Origin: Achromobacter xylosoxidans
Lineage (GTDB): Bacteria > Pseudomonadota > Gammaproteobacteria > Burkholderiales > Burkholderiaceae_B
DNA length: 64,000 nucleotides
NCBI RefSeq assembly: GCF_014490035.1
Contig: NZ_CP061008.1
Span: forward strand, 558,001 to 622,000
Reading direction: 5' to 3'
This document shows, in pieces, positions 16,806 through 25,761 of this stretch. Within the stretch, counting starts at the first letter, position 1. The number at the start of each line of letters is the position of its first letter. The notes under the pieces are model-generated. The model saw nothing but the letters and a program-made list of their open reading frames with translations, ran no database searches and was not told the DNA's origin. A program made the position numbers and the translations under genes.

Positions 16806-17639
16806 CTACTCAGACAACGGATCCTGAAACTGCGAACACTTGACCTGCACCAGCCTCCGATCCTGCAACCGCAAAGCCGTCAGCGACCCGCCCCAAACGC
16901 ACCCCGTATCCAGGCAGATCACATCCGGCCGTTGCAATAGCCCCAGCGTCGACCAATGGCCGAACACCGTCGTGACATTCCGTGTGGCGCGGTTGGGCAC
17001 GTCGAACCAGGGCACCAGGCCGGTAGGCCAGGCGCCCGGCGTCACCTTGGTGGCGAATTCCATGTGACCGTTGGGCGTGCACAGGCGGATGCGCGTCAGC
17101 GCGTTGATGATGACCCGCATGCGCTTGCCGCCCTTGTGGTCTTCTTTCCACGTGGCAGGCTCGTTGCCATACATCTTTTGCAGCGCCTTCTGCCAGTTCG
17201 GTCCGCGCAGGGCGTCCTGGACTTCGCCAGCCAGCGCCAGCGTCTTGGCCACGTCCCATTTGGCCAGCGTGCCGGCGTGCACCAGCAGGTGGTTCTGTTC
17301 GAAGTGGGCCAGCGGGCGAAAGCGCAGCCAATTGATCAGGTCGGCCGCGTCCGGCGCGCGCAGGATGCCCTCGAGCGTGTCCGATTTGGACGGCTTGCGC
17401 ACCCCCGCGGCCGTGGCCAGCAGGTGCAGGTCATGGTTGCCCAGCACCGAGGTCGCGCGGTCGCCCAGGTCGATGATGCGGCGCAGGGTTTCCAGCGACT
17501 CGGGGCCGCGGTTGACCAGATCTCCGGCGAACCAGAAGCGCGACTGGGGGTCGCCGACCAGTTCGGGATGGGACAGCAAGCGATCCAGCGGCGAGCAGCA
17601 GCCCTGCACGTCGCCGATCATCCAGATACTGCCGTTCAT
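16806..17639 (-). CDS. apaH: Bis(5'-nucleosyl)-tetraphosphatase, symmetrical
   Basis: 277 residues from the ATG at 17637-17639, which overlaps the lptG stop (ATGA). It is a calcineurin-like metallophosphatase: metal motifs WMIGDVQG (about 7-14), GDLVNRGP and GNHDLH, then the late histidine in LLVHAG. It hydrolyses Ap4A to two ADP, removing alarmone and 5' NpN RNA caps in the cytoplasm. Length is typical (about 270-280). The stop lies only 10 bases from the repeat element, so the transcript probably reads into it or ends there. Confidence 0.95.
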   Translation of the reverse strand: MNGSIWMIGDVQGCCSPLDRLLSHPELVGDPQSRFWFAGDLVNRGPESLETLRRIIDLGDRATSVLGNHDLHLLATAAGVRKPSKSDTLEGILRAPDAADLINWLRFRPLAHFEQNHLLVHAGTLAKWDVAKTLALAGEVQDALRGPNWQKALQKMYGNEPATWKEDHKGGKRMRVIINALTRIRLCTPNGHMEFATKVTPGAWPTGLVPWFDVPNRATRNVTTVFGHWSTLGLLQRPDVICLDTGCVWGGSLTALRLQDRRLVQVKCSQFQDPLSE

Positions 17640-18814
17640 GCGGGACTTTTGCTCCAAGGCCAACGTTGTTGCACGATCCGCGTGATGGTGTGGCGGTACT
17701 CCATGTAGCTCATGGCGCCCAACGCCACGATCATGGCGCCGATGTTCGGACCCAGGGCGGTCAGCCAGGCTGGCCATTTGCCCAGCATGCCCACGTTCAG
17801 GGCCAGCTGGTTCAGCATGAAGAAGCCCACGCCGAGCAGGATGCCGATGAAGACCTTGGCGCCTACGCCGCCGCGGCGCGTTTGCATCAGGCCGATCGGA
17901 GCGGCAATGGTGATCATGACCAGCAGGGTGAACGGATACGCCAGTTTGCGCCACAAGGCGACGACCTGTCGACCATATTGCAGCTGGTTGTTGCGCAAAT
18001 AATCCACATAGTCCAGCAGCGTGGCGATGGACATGCGTTCAGGTGTCAGCACGCGGGCCAGCAGGCGTTCGGCGCTGAGGGTGGTGTCGATATTGCGCTC
18101 GGGGACCTTGACCACGGTGGCGGGCGGGTGCTTGGGCGGACGCGCGTTGGCCAGCGCGTCTGCGGCTTCGTCGTCCAGCCGGGTTTCGGTGACGTCCTTG
18201 AGCAGCAGATCGCCGCGGGTGAACAGGCCGGTCGGCGCGGTGGACAGGGCGGACAGCGTCAGGTCTTTCTTGAACTCGTAGAGGATGACGGAGCTGACCT
18301 GGCCGTCGCCCTTGAGTTCGCCGATGTTGATGATGCGGGTGCCGCCGTCGGCGGTGGGTTCCTTGAACCAGTAGCCGCTCTTGAGGCGGTCGCCGCCGGC
18401 CTTGCCGCGGAACAGCAGGTTGGCCTCGCCGGATTTGATTTCGGCCCAGGGCGTGACGTACTCGGACAGCAGGGCCGCGCCTATCATCAGCGGAATCGTG
18501 ACGATCCAGAGCATGCGCAGCAGCTTCATGCCGCTGACGCCGGACACCCGCAGGATGACCAGTTCGTTGCGCTGGGCCAGGCCCGCCAGCGCCAGAATGG
18601 CGCCGATCAGCAGGCCGATGGGAAGCAGGTCGTAGAGACGGGTCGGGATCGCCAGCGCCTGCATGTACAGCAGGGCCATCATGGAGAACTTGTCGCCGAC
18701 GTTGTCCAGATCGTCCACCAGCGCGAAGAACGTGAAAAGGCCCAGCAGGGCCATGAGGACCACTGCGCAAGAGCGATAGATCTCGCGGGCCAGGTAGCGA
18801 CGTGCGGTACGCAT
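17636..18814 (-). CDS. lptG: LPS export ABC transporter permease LptG
   Basis: 392 residues, LptF/LptG family: an N-terminal amphipathic start with TM1 at about 12-35 ([18 protein letters not shown]), a TM pair to about residue 115, a periplasmic jellyroll (about 120-285) and three C-terminal helices. The DDLDNVG and [16 protein letters not shown] features favour LptG over LptF. With LptF and LptB it extracts lipopolysaccharide from the inner membrane. lptF is usually next door but the adjacent minus-strand gene is mtgA, so lptF is not here. Confidence 0.9.
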   Translation of the reverse strand: MRTARRYLAREIYRSCAVVLMALLGLFTFFALVDDLDNVGDKFSMMALLYMQALAIPTRLYDLLPIGLLIGAILALAGLAQRNELVILRVSGVSGMKLLRMLWIVTIPLMIGAALLSEYVTPWAEIKSGEANLLFRGKAGGDRLKSGYWFKEPTADGGTRIINIGELKGDGQVSSVILYEFKKDLTLSALSTAPTGLFTRGDLLLKDVTETRLDDEAADALANARPPKHPPATVVKVPERNIDTTLSAERLLARVLTPERMSIATLLDYVDYLRNNQLQYGRQVVALWRKLAYPFTLLVMITIAAPIGLMQTRRGGVGAKVFIGILLGVGFFMLNQLALNVGMLGKWPAWLTALGPNIGAMIVALGAMSYMEYRHTITRIVQQRWPWSKSPA

Positions 18815-18894
18815 GAAGAAATGGAGGAACGCCTAAACCCGAAAGCTTAACAAATCCCGCCGCCGAGGGTGGGGGCCGGAGCGCCGGATCCGTG

Positions 18895-19617
18895 TCAGGG
18901 AATGTCGACCATCTGCATTCGCCGCGTCAGGACGCCGACCCGGGAGTTCAGGTACCGGGTATTGCGGTGGGCGTCATAGAAGCGCGGGTTGGGCAGCATG
19001 GCCGCCAGCCGGGCCGACTGGCTGGCCCCGAGGTTGGCGGCGGAAGTATTGAAATAGTGCTTGGCGGCAGCCTGGGCGCCGAATACGCCTTCGCCCCATT
19101 CGGCCACGTTCAGATACAGCTCCAGGATCCGCTCCTTGCTCATGACGTGTTCGATCATGTAGGTCAGGACGAGTTCCTGGCCCTTGCGGATATAGCTGCG
19201 GGAACTGGACAGAAACAGGTTCTTGGCCAGCTGCTGGGTGATGGTGGAGCCGCCGCGCATCTTGCTGCGGCCGGCTTCCTGCTGCTTCTGGTTGTATTCC
19301 CAGGCCTTGCGGATGGCGTCCCACTCGACGCCGTCGTGCTCGGTGAAGTTGGAGTCCTCGGACGCCACCACCGCGCGTTTGAGGTTGCGGTTGATCTTGT
19401 CGTAGGGCACCCATTCGTACTTCAGCTCGAAATCGGGGTTGCCGTCGCTCAGGCGGGAGCGTTCCTCGCGCATGATCGCGCTGCTGCCCGGGGGGCGATA
19501 GTTGTACCAAACCACCTGGGCGAACAGCCAGAACTGGTAGAGCAGCACCAGGCACACCAGCGCCATCAGCGCGCCACTGATGATCCGGAACCAGGAGCGG
19601 CCCTTGCGCGTCGCCAT
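18895..19617 (-). CDS. mtgA: Monofunctional peptidoglycan glycosyltransferase
   Basis: 240 residues, GT51 family. A single N-terminal membrane anchor lies at about 14-36. The catalytic core shows AVVASEDSNFTEHDG (catalytic Glu in ASED), then RGGSTITQQLAKNLFL, KGQELVLTYMIEHVMSKERILELYLNVAEWG and the substrate region FGAQAAAKHYF. It polymerises lipid II glycan strands at the inner membrane and has no transpeptidase domain. It lies 5 bases after aroE on the same strand, a pairing often seen in betaproteobacteria. Confidence 0.96.
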   Translation of the reverse strand: MATRKGRSWFRIISGALMALVCLVLLYQFWLFAQVVWYNYRPPGSSAIMREERSRLSDGNPDFELKYEWVPYDKINRNLKRAVVASEDSNFTEHDGVEWDAIRKAWEYNQKQQEAGRSKMRGGSTITQQLAKNLFLSSSRSYIRKGQELVLTYMIEHVMSKERILELYLNVAEWGEGVFGAQAAAKHYFNTSAANLGASQSARLAAMLPNPRFYDAHRNTRYLNSRVGVLTRRMQMVDIP

Positions 19618-19622
19618 GCGGT

Positions 19623-20486
19623 CTATTGCCCGGCCTTGAGGGCCTCGCGCAGCGCGGCCAGCACCGGGGCGGGGTCGGGACGCACGCCATGCCAGATGTA
19701 GAAGCTTTCGGCCGCCTGGCCCACCAGCATGCCCAGGCCGTCGGCCGTGAGGGCGGCGCCGTCGGCTTGGGCCTGCTGCATGAAGGCGGTGGGCTGGGCG
19801 CCGTACATCATGTCGTAGGCGGCGGCGCCGGGCGCGTAGAGGCCCGGGGGCAGGTCCGGGGCGGCGTTCTGCAGGCCGCTGGCGGTGGCGTTGATGACCA
19901 GGTTCCAGCCGCCGGCCAGGGCGGCGTCCGCCAGGCTGCCGCCCGTGACAGCCGTCTGCGGCGACACGCCGCTCTCGTGCCAGGAGGCAGCCAGTTCTTC
20001 CGCCTTGGATGCGGTGCGGTTGACGATGTGGATGCGGGCGCAGCCGGCCTCGGCCAGCGGCTGCAGCACGCCGCGCGCTGCGCCGCCCGCGCCGACCAGC
20101 AGCACGGACGCCCCGGTGAGGCGCACGCCCAGGCGCAGCAGGTCCGACACCAGGCCCACGCCGTCGGTATTGCAGCCATGCCAGGCGCCGTCGCGCCAGG
20201 ACAGGGTGTTGACCGCGCCGGCCAGGCGGGCGCGGCTGGACAGGCGGCCGGCGGCCAGGGTGTAGGCGTCCAGCTTGAAGGGCACCGTTACGTTCAGGCC
20301 CAGCCCGCCCTCGGCGACGAAGGCGGCGACCGCCTCGGCAAAGCCGTCCACCGGGGCCAGCAGGCGCTCGTAGCGCAGCGGCTTGCCGGTCTGCTCGGCA
20401 AACATGGCGTGGATCTGGGGTGAGCGGCTGTGCGCGATGGGGTTGCCGATGACGGCGTATCTGGCGAGAGGGGGCGCCTCGGTCAT
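19623..20486 (-). CDS. aroE: Shikimate dehydrogenase
   Basis: 287 residues from the ATG at 20484-20486, which overlaps the preceding stop; a much longer open frame upstream is antisense noise. Substrate motifs: NPIAHSRSPQIH near 15-26 and NVTVPFK with the catalytic Lys. Cofactor motif: VGAGGAARG, followed by NRTASKAEEL (NADPH-type), and closing DMMYGAQPTAF. It reduces 3-dehydroshikimate to shikimate in aromatic amino acid synthesis. It sits between a TonB-C protein and mtgA in one minus-strand operon. Confidence 0.96.
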   Translation of the reverse strand: MTEAPPLARYAVIGNPIAHSRSPQIHAMFAEQTGKPLRYERLLAPVDGFAEAVAAFVAEGGLGLNVTVPFKLDAYTLAAGRLSSRARLAGAVNTLSWRDGAWHGCNTDGVGLVSDLLRLGVRLTGASVLLVGAGGAARGVLQPLAEAGCARIHIVNRTASKAEELAASWHESGVSPQTAVTGGSLADAALAGGWNLVINATASGLQNAAPDLPPGLYAPGAAAYDMMYGAQPTAFMQQAQADGAALTADGLGMLVGQAAESFYIWHGVRPDPAPVLAALREALKAGQ

Positions 20487-21433
20487 GGGGCTTGTGTTTC
20501 CAGGGTGTCGTTGACGAAATGCCAGGTGCGGGTGATGACCAGCACGTCCGTGTCGCGCGCGATATCGGGCGGGAACGGCGGGAAGGGAGCGGCCAGCTGG
20601 ACGATGCGGCGGGCCGCCTGGTTCAGCACGGCGTGCGGCGAGGGCTGGTCGATCTCGACATTGGCGATGCTGCCGTCGGCGCGCACCGACACCGTGATGC
20701 GCAGGGATCCGTAGATGCGGCCGCGGGCCTCGTCCGGGTAATGCTGGGTGCCGACCGTTTCGATGCGGGTGCGCCAGGCGTCCAGGTAGGCGGCGTAGCG
20801 CGAGGCCTCGGCGGAAGGCGCCACGAATTGCTTGCGCGGTTCGGCGCTGTATTGCTGGACCCGCGCCGCCAGCGCGGCCACCTGGGCGCTCTGGATGACG
20901 CTGGCCTGGTCCTCGGCGTCGCGGCCGAGGTCGGCGCCGTCGGGCCAGGGGTTGACGGCCTGGCGCTCGGCGCCTGCCTTGTCGGCGGCGCGCAGCTGGG
21001 TCATCAGGCGGGTCTGTTCGGCTTCCAATTGCACCTGGCGGCGCCGCATGGCCTCCAGCACGATGGTTTCGGCCGATTCGCCGGTGCGGGGCAGCGGGGT
21101 GGTGGACATGCCGCGCTCGGCGTTGCCGCCGCCAGTCATCTGGTTCTGGGCCTGCGCGCGCGGCGTTTCCGGCGGCGTTTCGCTGCGGGCATTGAGCAGC
21201 ACGACTTCCAGGCTGGTGACTGGCGGGCGCGAGAGCGCGGGCGCGCCGAAGCGCCACGCCAGGGCGCCGGCGTGCACCAACAGCGATATCGCGATGCCGA
21301 TGCGCAGGTAATGCTGGGCGGGTGCGCCCAGCCACCGCAGGTAACGGCTCAGCGAGGAGGAGGAATCAGCGAGGCGTTGCACCTGCGCATTGTAGAGCGA
21401 GTCCAGGTCCGCCGGGCGCCCGTGGCGGTTCAC
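20483..21433 (-). CDS. TonB C-terminal-domain protein
   Basis: 316 residues. One transmembrane helix lies at about 44-61 after a cytoplasmic N-terminus, followed by a long periplasmic stretch with a helical segment rich in Gln/Glu/Arg (about 125-200) and a TonB_C domain at the end (YPDEARGRIYGSLRITVSVR then PFPPFP). It is probably an energy-transducing or TolA-like periplasmic spanner, but no ExbB/ExbD genes are nearby and the usual Pro-rich rod is missing. Its stop overlaps the aroE start. A specific receptor partner cannot be named. Confidence 0.8.
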   Translation of the reverse strand: MNRHGRPADLDSLYNAQVQRLADSSSSLSRYLRWLGAPAQHYLRIGIAISLLVHAGALAWRFGAPALSRPPVTSLEVVLLNARSETPPETPRAQAQNQMTGGGNAERGMSTTPLPRTGESAETIVLEAMRRRQVQLEAEQTRLMTQLRAADKAGAERQAVNPWPDGADLGRDAEDQASVIQSAQVAALAARVQQYSAEPRKQFVAPSAEASRYAAYLDAWRTRIETVGTQHYPDEARGRIYGSLRITVSVRADGSIANVEIDQPSPHAVLNQAARRIVQLAAPFPPFPPDIARDTDVLVITRTWHFVNDTLETQAP

Positions 21434-21512
21434 ACGGAAAGCCTAGGCCTGACGTGCGTAAGCCCTGGCCCCGGGTCTGCAATAGCCCCCGGGGCGGAAT
21501 CCGGACGGCGCT

Positions 21513-22601
21513 TCAGGCGGCCGTGCGGGGAAAGACCCAGACCTTGCTGGCCGGCAGCGACAGCCGGCAAGGGCCGGGCTCGCGGCCTTCGGGGCCATAG
21601 GCGCGCAGGGCCAGGGTATGGGCCGGGTCGGCGTCGGGGGTGCGGAACAGGTACTCCCAGCGGTCGCCCAGATACATGCTGGTCAGCAGCGGCATGTCCA
21701 CGTGGTTGCCGTCGGGGTCGTCCGCCAGCCGCACTTGCTCCACCCGGATGACGGCGGTGCCGTCCTGGCCCTGGGCCACCCCCGGGCTGGCCTTGCCCCA
21801 CAGCGACCAGCCGCGCCCTTCGATGCGGGCCTGGCCGTCGCGAACCTCGGTGACCTTGCCGTCCAGCCGGTTGTTGCTGCCCATGAATTCGGCGGTGAAC
21901 AGGGTGGACGGGGAACCGTACATCTCCTGCGGCGTGCCCTGTTGTTCGATCTTGCCGTTGTTCAGCAGCAGGATGCGGTCCGAAATCGCCATGGCTTCGC
22001 TCTGGTCATGCGTCACCATCAAGGCCGACAGGCCCAGCCGGATGATCAGCTCGCGCAGGAAGGCGCGGGCCTCCTCGCGCAGCTTGGCGTCCAGGTTGGA
22101 CAGCGGTTCGTCCAGCAGGATGACCGGCGGGCTGTACACCAGCGCCCGGCCGATGGCCACGCGCTGCTGCTGGCCGCCGGACAGGGCGTGCGGATGGCGC
22201 TGGCCCAGCTTGCCCAGGCCCAGCTGGTCCAGCACGGCCTGCACGCGTTCGCGCACCTCGGCGCCGGGCACCTTGCGCAGCTTGAGCGGGTAGGCCACGT
22301 TCTCGAACACGGTCTTGTGCGGCCACAGCGCGTAGGACTGGAACACCAGGCCCAGGTTGCGCTCCTCGGCCGGGATCTCCTTCTTCGCCGCGCCGTCGTA
22401 GACGACGCGTTCGCCGATGGTGATGCGGCCGCGCTTGGGACCTTCCAGGCCGGCCACGGCGCGCAGCAGCGTGGTCTTGCCGCTGCCCGAGGGGCCCAGC
22501 AGCGACACCACTTCGCCTTGGCGCAGTTGCATCGACACGCCCTTGAGCACCGGGTTGTCGCCGTAATCCAGGTGCAGGTCTTCTACAGAAAGCTCAATCA
22601 T
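21513..22601 (-). CDS. ABC importer ATP-binding protein (Fbp/PotA-like)
   Basis: 362 residues. Walker A GPSGSGKTT (36-44), Q-loop VFQSYALWPHKTV, signature LSGGQQQR (from 140), Walker B VILLDEP (160-166) and the His loop VTHDQSEAM are all intact. From about 235 a TOBE-type regulatory domain follows. It is the energy-coupling subunit for the two-domain permease encoded immediately upstream, with an 8-base overlap. Family members import ferric iron, polyamines or 2-aminoethylphosphonate; the substrate here is not resolved. Confidence 0.93.
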   Translation of the reverse strand: MIELSVEDLHLDYGDNPVLKGVSMQLRQGEVVSLLGPSGSGKTTLLRAVAGLEGPKRGRITIGERVVYDGAAKKEIPAEERNLGLVFQSYALWPHKTVFENVAYPLKLRKVPGAEVRERVQAVLDQLGLGKLGQRHPHALSGGQQQRVAIGRALVYSPPVILLDEPLSNLDAKLREEARAFLRELIIRLGLSALMVTHDQSEAMAISDRILLLNNGKIEQQGTPQEMYGSPSTLFTAEFMGSNNRLDGKVTEVRDGQARIEGRGWSLWGKASPGVAQGQDGTAVIRVEQVRLADDPDGNHVDMPLLTSMYLGDRWEYLFRTPDADPAHTLALRAYGPEGREPGPCRLSLPASKVWVFPRTAA

Positions 22602-24366
22602 GAAGTTTGACTCCGAATCGCAGGGCGACGCCCAGGCCGATCACGACCAGAACGATATTGATGAAGGAAAGCGCGGCCACGATGTCGATGGCGCCCGAGG
22701 CCCACAGCGACACCAGCATGGAGCCGATGGTTTCGGTGCCGGGCGACAGCAGATAGACGCCGGTGGAGTACTCGCGCTCGAAGATCAGGAACATCAGCAG
22801 CCAGGAACCGATCAGGCCGTACTTGGCCAGCGGCACCGTGACGTGGCGGGTGACTTGGCCGCGGCGCGCGCCGGCGCTGCGGGCGGCTTCTTCCAGTTCC
22901 GGACCTACTTGCAGCAAGGTCGAGGAAATCAGCCGCAGGCCATAGGCCATCCACACCACCGTGTAGGCCAGCCACACGCTGAAGATGGTGCTGCGCATGG
23001 CGCGCAGCCATTCGATGAAGTTCTCGCGCAGCCATTCCGCGAAGGGCAGGGCCGACAGCCAGCCGCCTTCGTCCAGGGCGTTGTCCAGCCACATCGGCAC
23101 GAACAGAAACACCCACAGGAACGCCAGGCCGGCCAGGAGGCCCGGCACCGCGCGCGGCACCAGCACGCTGTAGTCCATGAAGCGGGTGACGTTGTCCGGC
23201 TTGCGGTGCATGGCCAGGCCCACGAACATGTAGCAGAACACGGCCAGCGCGCCGCCGAACACGCCGATGGCCACCGAGTTGACGATGGCGCGCATCAGGT
23301 TGGGCTGCGAGAACACGGTGCGGAACGCGTCCAGCGACAGCACGTCCAGCAGCGACACGCCCATGCCCCAGTTGGACACGAACGCACGCAGCAGCACGCC
23401 CAACAGCGGCACCACGATGGTCACCAGCAGCCAGAACGCCACCACTGCGCCGGCCACCCAGCGCCACTTGCCCAGCGGCAGGGCGCGGGCGCGCGAGGCC
23501 TTGCCCTTGACCGTGACGAAGCGGTTGGCGGTGCGCATCAGGCGGCGCTGCAGCATCACCAGCGGAATCGTCATGCAGATCAGCACCACGGCCACGGCGG
23601 CCATCAGGTGATAGGACGGGATACCCAGCTTGTTGGTGAGCTTGTACAGATACGTCGCCAGCACCAGGTTGCCTTCCGGATCGCCCAGCACCAGCACCAG
23701 GCCGAATACTTCCAGGCCCAGGAAGAACAGCAGCACGGTGGCATACAGCATGGCCGGGCGCACCATGGGCAGGCTGACCGACACCATCACGCGCAGCGGC
23801 GAGGCGCCGGACACGCGCGCGGCTTCCTCGACGTCGGAACCCATGCTGCGCAGCGCCGACGAGATGTACAGGTAGGCGTGCGGCACGTGGGTCAGGCCGG
23901 CGATGATGACGATGCTGGTCAGCGAATAGACGTTCCAGGGCACGAAGCCCAGGATGTTTTGCGCCCAGGTCGAGAAAAAGCCGACCGGACCCGCCGCCAC
24001 CACGTAGCCGAAGCCCAGCACCATGGGCGACACGAACACCGGCACCAGGATCAGCGGCTCGATCCAGCGGCGGCCGGGCAGGTCCGTGCGTATCATCAGG
24101 AAGGCCAGCATGCCGCCCAGCGGGATGGCGATGACGGCCAGGCCGAAGGCCAGGATGAAGCCGCTTTTCAGGGCTTTGTAGAAATCGGGATCCGCAAAGA
24201 TGAAGCGGAACGCGTCCAGGCTGAAGACCTTGGACGGCGAGAAAAAGGGCGCGGACAGAAAGCTCTGGATGATGATGAACGACAGCGGCACATAGATGGC
24301 CAAAGCCGTGATCAGCACCACCACGCCGCGGGGCAGGGACTGCCATTTCGAGCGCAATGACTGCAT
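22594..24366 (-). CDS. ABC importer permease, two fused MetI domains (FbpB-like)
   Basis: 590 residues with about 12 transmembrane helices in two BPD_transp_1 halves (about 1-285 and 290-590). Each half has an EAA-type coupling loop: EEAARVSGASPLRVMVSVSLP in the first and EEAARSAGARRGQVTRHVTVP in the second. This duplicated single-chain arrangement is typical of FbpB/AfuB-type permeases. It forms the inner-membrane channel for the solute receptor encoded upstream. An in-frame start at MQSLRSK is followed quickly by TM1. Confidence 0.92.
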   Translation of the reverse strand: MQSLRSKWQSLPRGVVVLITALAIYVPLSFIIIQSFLSAPFFSPSKVFSLDAFRFIFADPDFYKALKSGFILAFGLAVIAIPLGGMLAFLMIRTDLPGRRWIEPLILVPVFVSPMVLGFGYVVAAGPVGFFSTWAQNILGFVPWNVYSLTSIVIIAGLTHVPHAYLYISSALRSMGSDVEEAARVSGASPLRVMVSVSLPMVRPAMLYATVLLFFLGLEVFGLVLVLGDPEGNLVLATYLYKLTNKLGIPSYHLMAAVAVVLICMTIPLVMLQRRLMRTANRFVTVKGKASRARALPLGKWRWVAGAVVAFWLLVTIVVPLLGVLLRAFVSNWGMGVSLLDVLSLDAFRTVFSQPNLMRAIVNSVAIGVFGGALAVFCYMFVGLAMHRKPDNVTRFMDYSVLVPRAVPGLLAGLAFLWVFLFVPMWLDNALDEGGWLSALPFAEWLRENFIEWLRAMRSTIFSVWLAYTVVWMAYGLRLISSTLLQVGPELEEAARSAGARRGQVTRHVTVPLAKYGLIGSWLLMFLIFEREYSTGVYLLSPGTETIGSMLVSLWASGAIDIVAALSFINIVLVVIGLGVALRFGVKLHD

Positions 24367-24442
24367 GGGGAATCCTGTGTTCTTGAATGGCGCGGAGGTC
24401 GCGCGGCCGGGTCGGGGGCGACCGCCCCGGCGGCGGTCAGGC

Positions 24443-24464
24443 GGACGGCGGCGCGCCGCCGTCC
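24443..24464. promoter_or_regulatory. 22-bp perfect palindrome between receptor and permease genes
   Basis: GGACGGCGGCG followed directly by CGCCGCCGTCC. A second stem, GCCCGGA with TCCGGGC (24480-24501, 8-base loop), lies between it and the receptor stop. Such intercistronic stems often protect the receptor mRNA or thin out transcription into the permease. That role is inferred from position only. Confidence 0.5.
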
Positions 24465-24510
24465 TCTGCGCGCGAGGCGGCCCGGAACCGTGGCTCCGGG
24501 CTGCGCGGCA

Positions 24511-25608
24511 TTACTTGCCTGCCGCGGCGCGCCAGTCCTTGATGAACTGCAGGCGCTTGTTCTGCTCCAGGTAGTCCAGCAGCGTTTCGTTGACCGGGAT
24601 CGGCTTGAGCGAGGCGCCCAGCTTCTTGGTCATGCCGTCGACGTCGTTGTCGCCTTCGATGTCGTCGCGCACGGAGGCCAGGTCGGCCTGGTTCGCCAGG
24701 ATGGTCTGGCCCTTCTGCGACAGCAGGTAGTCCATCCACAGCTTGGCGGCGTTGCGGTTCTTGGCCTTCTTGCTGATGAAGGCCACGCGCGACAGAACCA
24801 GCGCGTAGTCGGTCGGGTAGGCCACGCCCAGCGACGGGTCGCTCTTGGCGCGCGTTTCGGCGTAGGAACCCAGGATGTTGTAGCCGATCAGGTTTTCGCC
24901 GGAGGACACGCGTTCCATCATGGTGCCGGTGGACGATTGCACGATCAGGCCGCCTGCGGCGATGCCCTTGAGCGTCTCGAAGTACTTGGGGTCGTTGACC
25001 TTGTCCTGCACCGCCAGCATGAAGCCCACGGCCGACTTCTCGATGTCGTAGGTGGTGACCTTGTTCTTGAACTTGTCCGGCTGGCTGGCGATCAGCTTGG
25101 CCAGGGCGCCGTGCGTGGTGGGCACCTCGGCGGCGGGGATCAGGCGCTTGTTGTAGATGAACACGGCCGGTTCATAGGTGGTGCCGTAGGCCGAATCCTT
25201 CCACACCGCCCAGGCCGGCAGCTTGCCGACTTCCGGCGACTTGTATTGCAGGGCGTAGTCGCTGGCCAGCTTCAGGGCCGAGTCCATCGACGAGCTCCAG
25301 ACGACGTCGCCGCTGGTGCCACCGGCCGCCTGCTCGCTGATGTAGCGGTTGTAGAGCTCGGTGCTGTTCATGTCGTTGTATTCGACCTTGATGCCCGGGT
25401 ACAGCGCTTCGAAGCCCTTGATGACGGGGCCGGCGGCCTTGGTGTCGGTGGTCGAATAGATGACGACCTTGCCTTCCTTCTTGGCGCCGTCCAGGATCTT
25501 CTGGTAGTCGGCCGGATAGCCGGCCGGCACTTGCTGCGCAAAGGCGCTGCCGGCGGCAAGGGCGAATGCAGCGGCGCAGGCGGCCGCCAGTTGGGACTTG
25601 GCAAGCAT
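24511..25608 (-). CDS. Periplasmic solute-binding protein of the importer
   Basis: 365 residues. The signal peptide is residues 1-24 ending SAFA. It is an SBP_bac_6/FbpA-like fold: KVVIYSTTDTKAAGPVIKGFEALYPGI at the front, GDVVWSSSMDSAL, YEPAVFIYNK, TYDIEKSAVG and IGYNILGSYA. The adjacent Tyr-Tyr pair that binds Fe3+ in FbpA is not seen at the expected late position (NILGSYAET), so ferric iron is only one possibility; phosphonate- or carboxylate-type ligands also fit. It is paralogous to the C-terminal domain of the kinase encoded upstream. Confidence 0.9.
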   Translation of the reverse strand: MLAKSQLAAACAAAFALAAGSAFAQQVPAGYPADYQKILDGAKKEGKVVIYSTTDTKAAGPVIKGFEALYPGIKVEYNDMNSTELYNRYISEQAAGGTSGDVVWSSSMDSALKLASDYALQYKSPEVGKLPAWAVWKDSAYGTTYEPAVFIYNKRLIPAAEVPTTHGALAKLIASQPDKFKNKVTTYDIEKSAVGFMLAVQDKVNDPKYFETLKGIAAGGLIVQSSTGTMMERVSSGENLIGYNILGSYAETRAKSDPSLGVAYPTDYALVLSRVAFISKKAKNRNAAKLWMDYLLSQKGQTILANQADLASVRDDIEGDNDVDGMTKKLGASLKPIPVNETLLDYLEQNKRLQFIKDWRAAAGK

Positions 25609-25761
25609 GGGTGTGTCTCCGATGAGTCTTGTGGTTGGAGCGGGATCCGTGTCCAGCTTGCGGGCATCTTAGGAGCCGGCGTCTGTCGTCGTCCTGTCAT
25701 GGCGGCGGGACGCGACTAGGGGAAATCCCTGGGCGGGGTGGGCGCGGCGCGCCCAAAAACG

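Noticed and set aside
24511..25608. Naming the importer fbpABC as a ferric-iron system
   Set aside because: The Tyr-Tyr iron-binding pair is not visible and no Fur-box-like sequence was found upstream, so the substrate is left open.
25740..25754. GGGCGCG-G-CGCGCCC hairpin after the kinase gene as its terminator
   Set aside because: For minus-strand transcription the T-run comes before, not after, the stem, and a one-base loop is too small.
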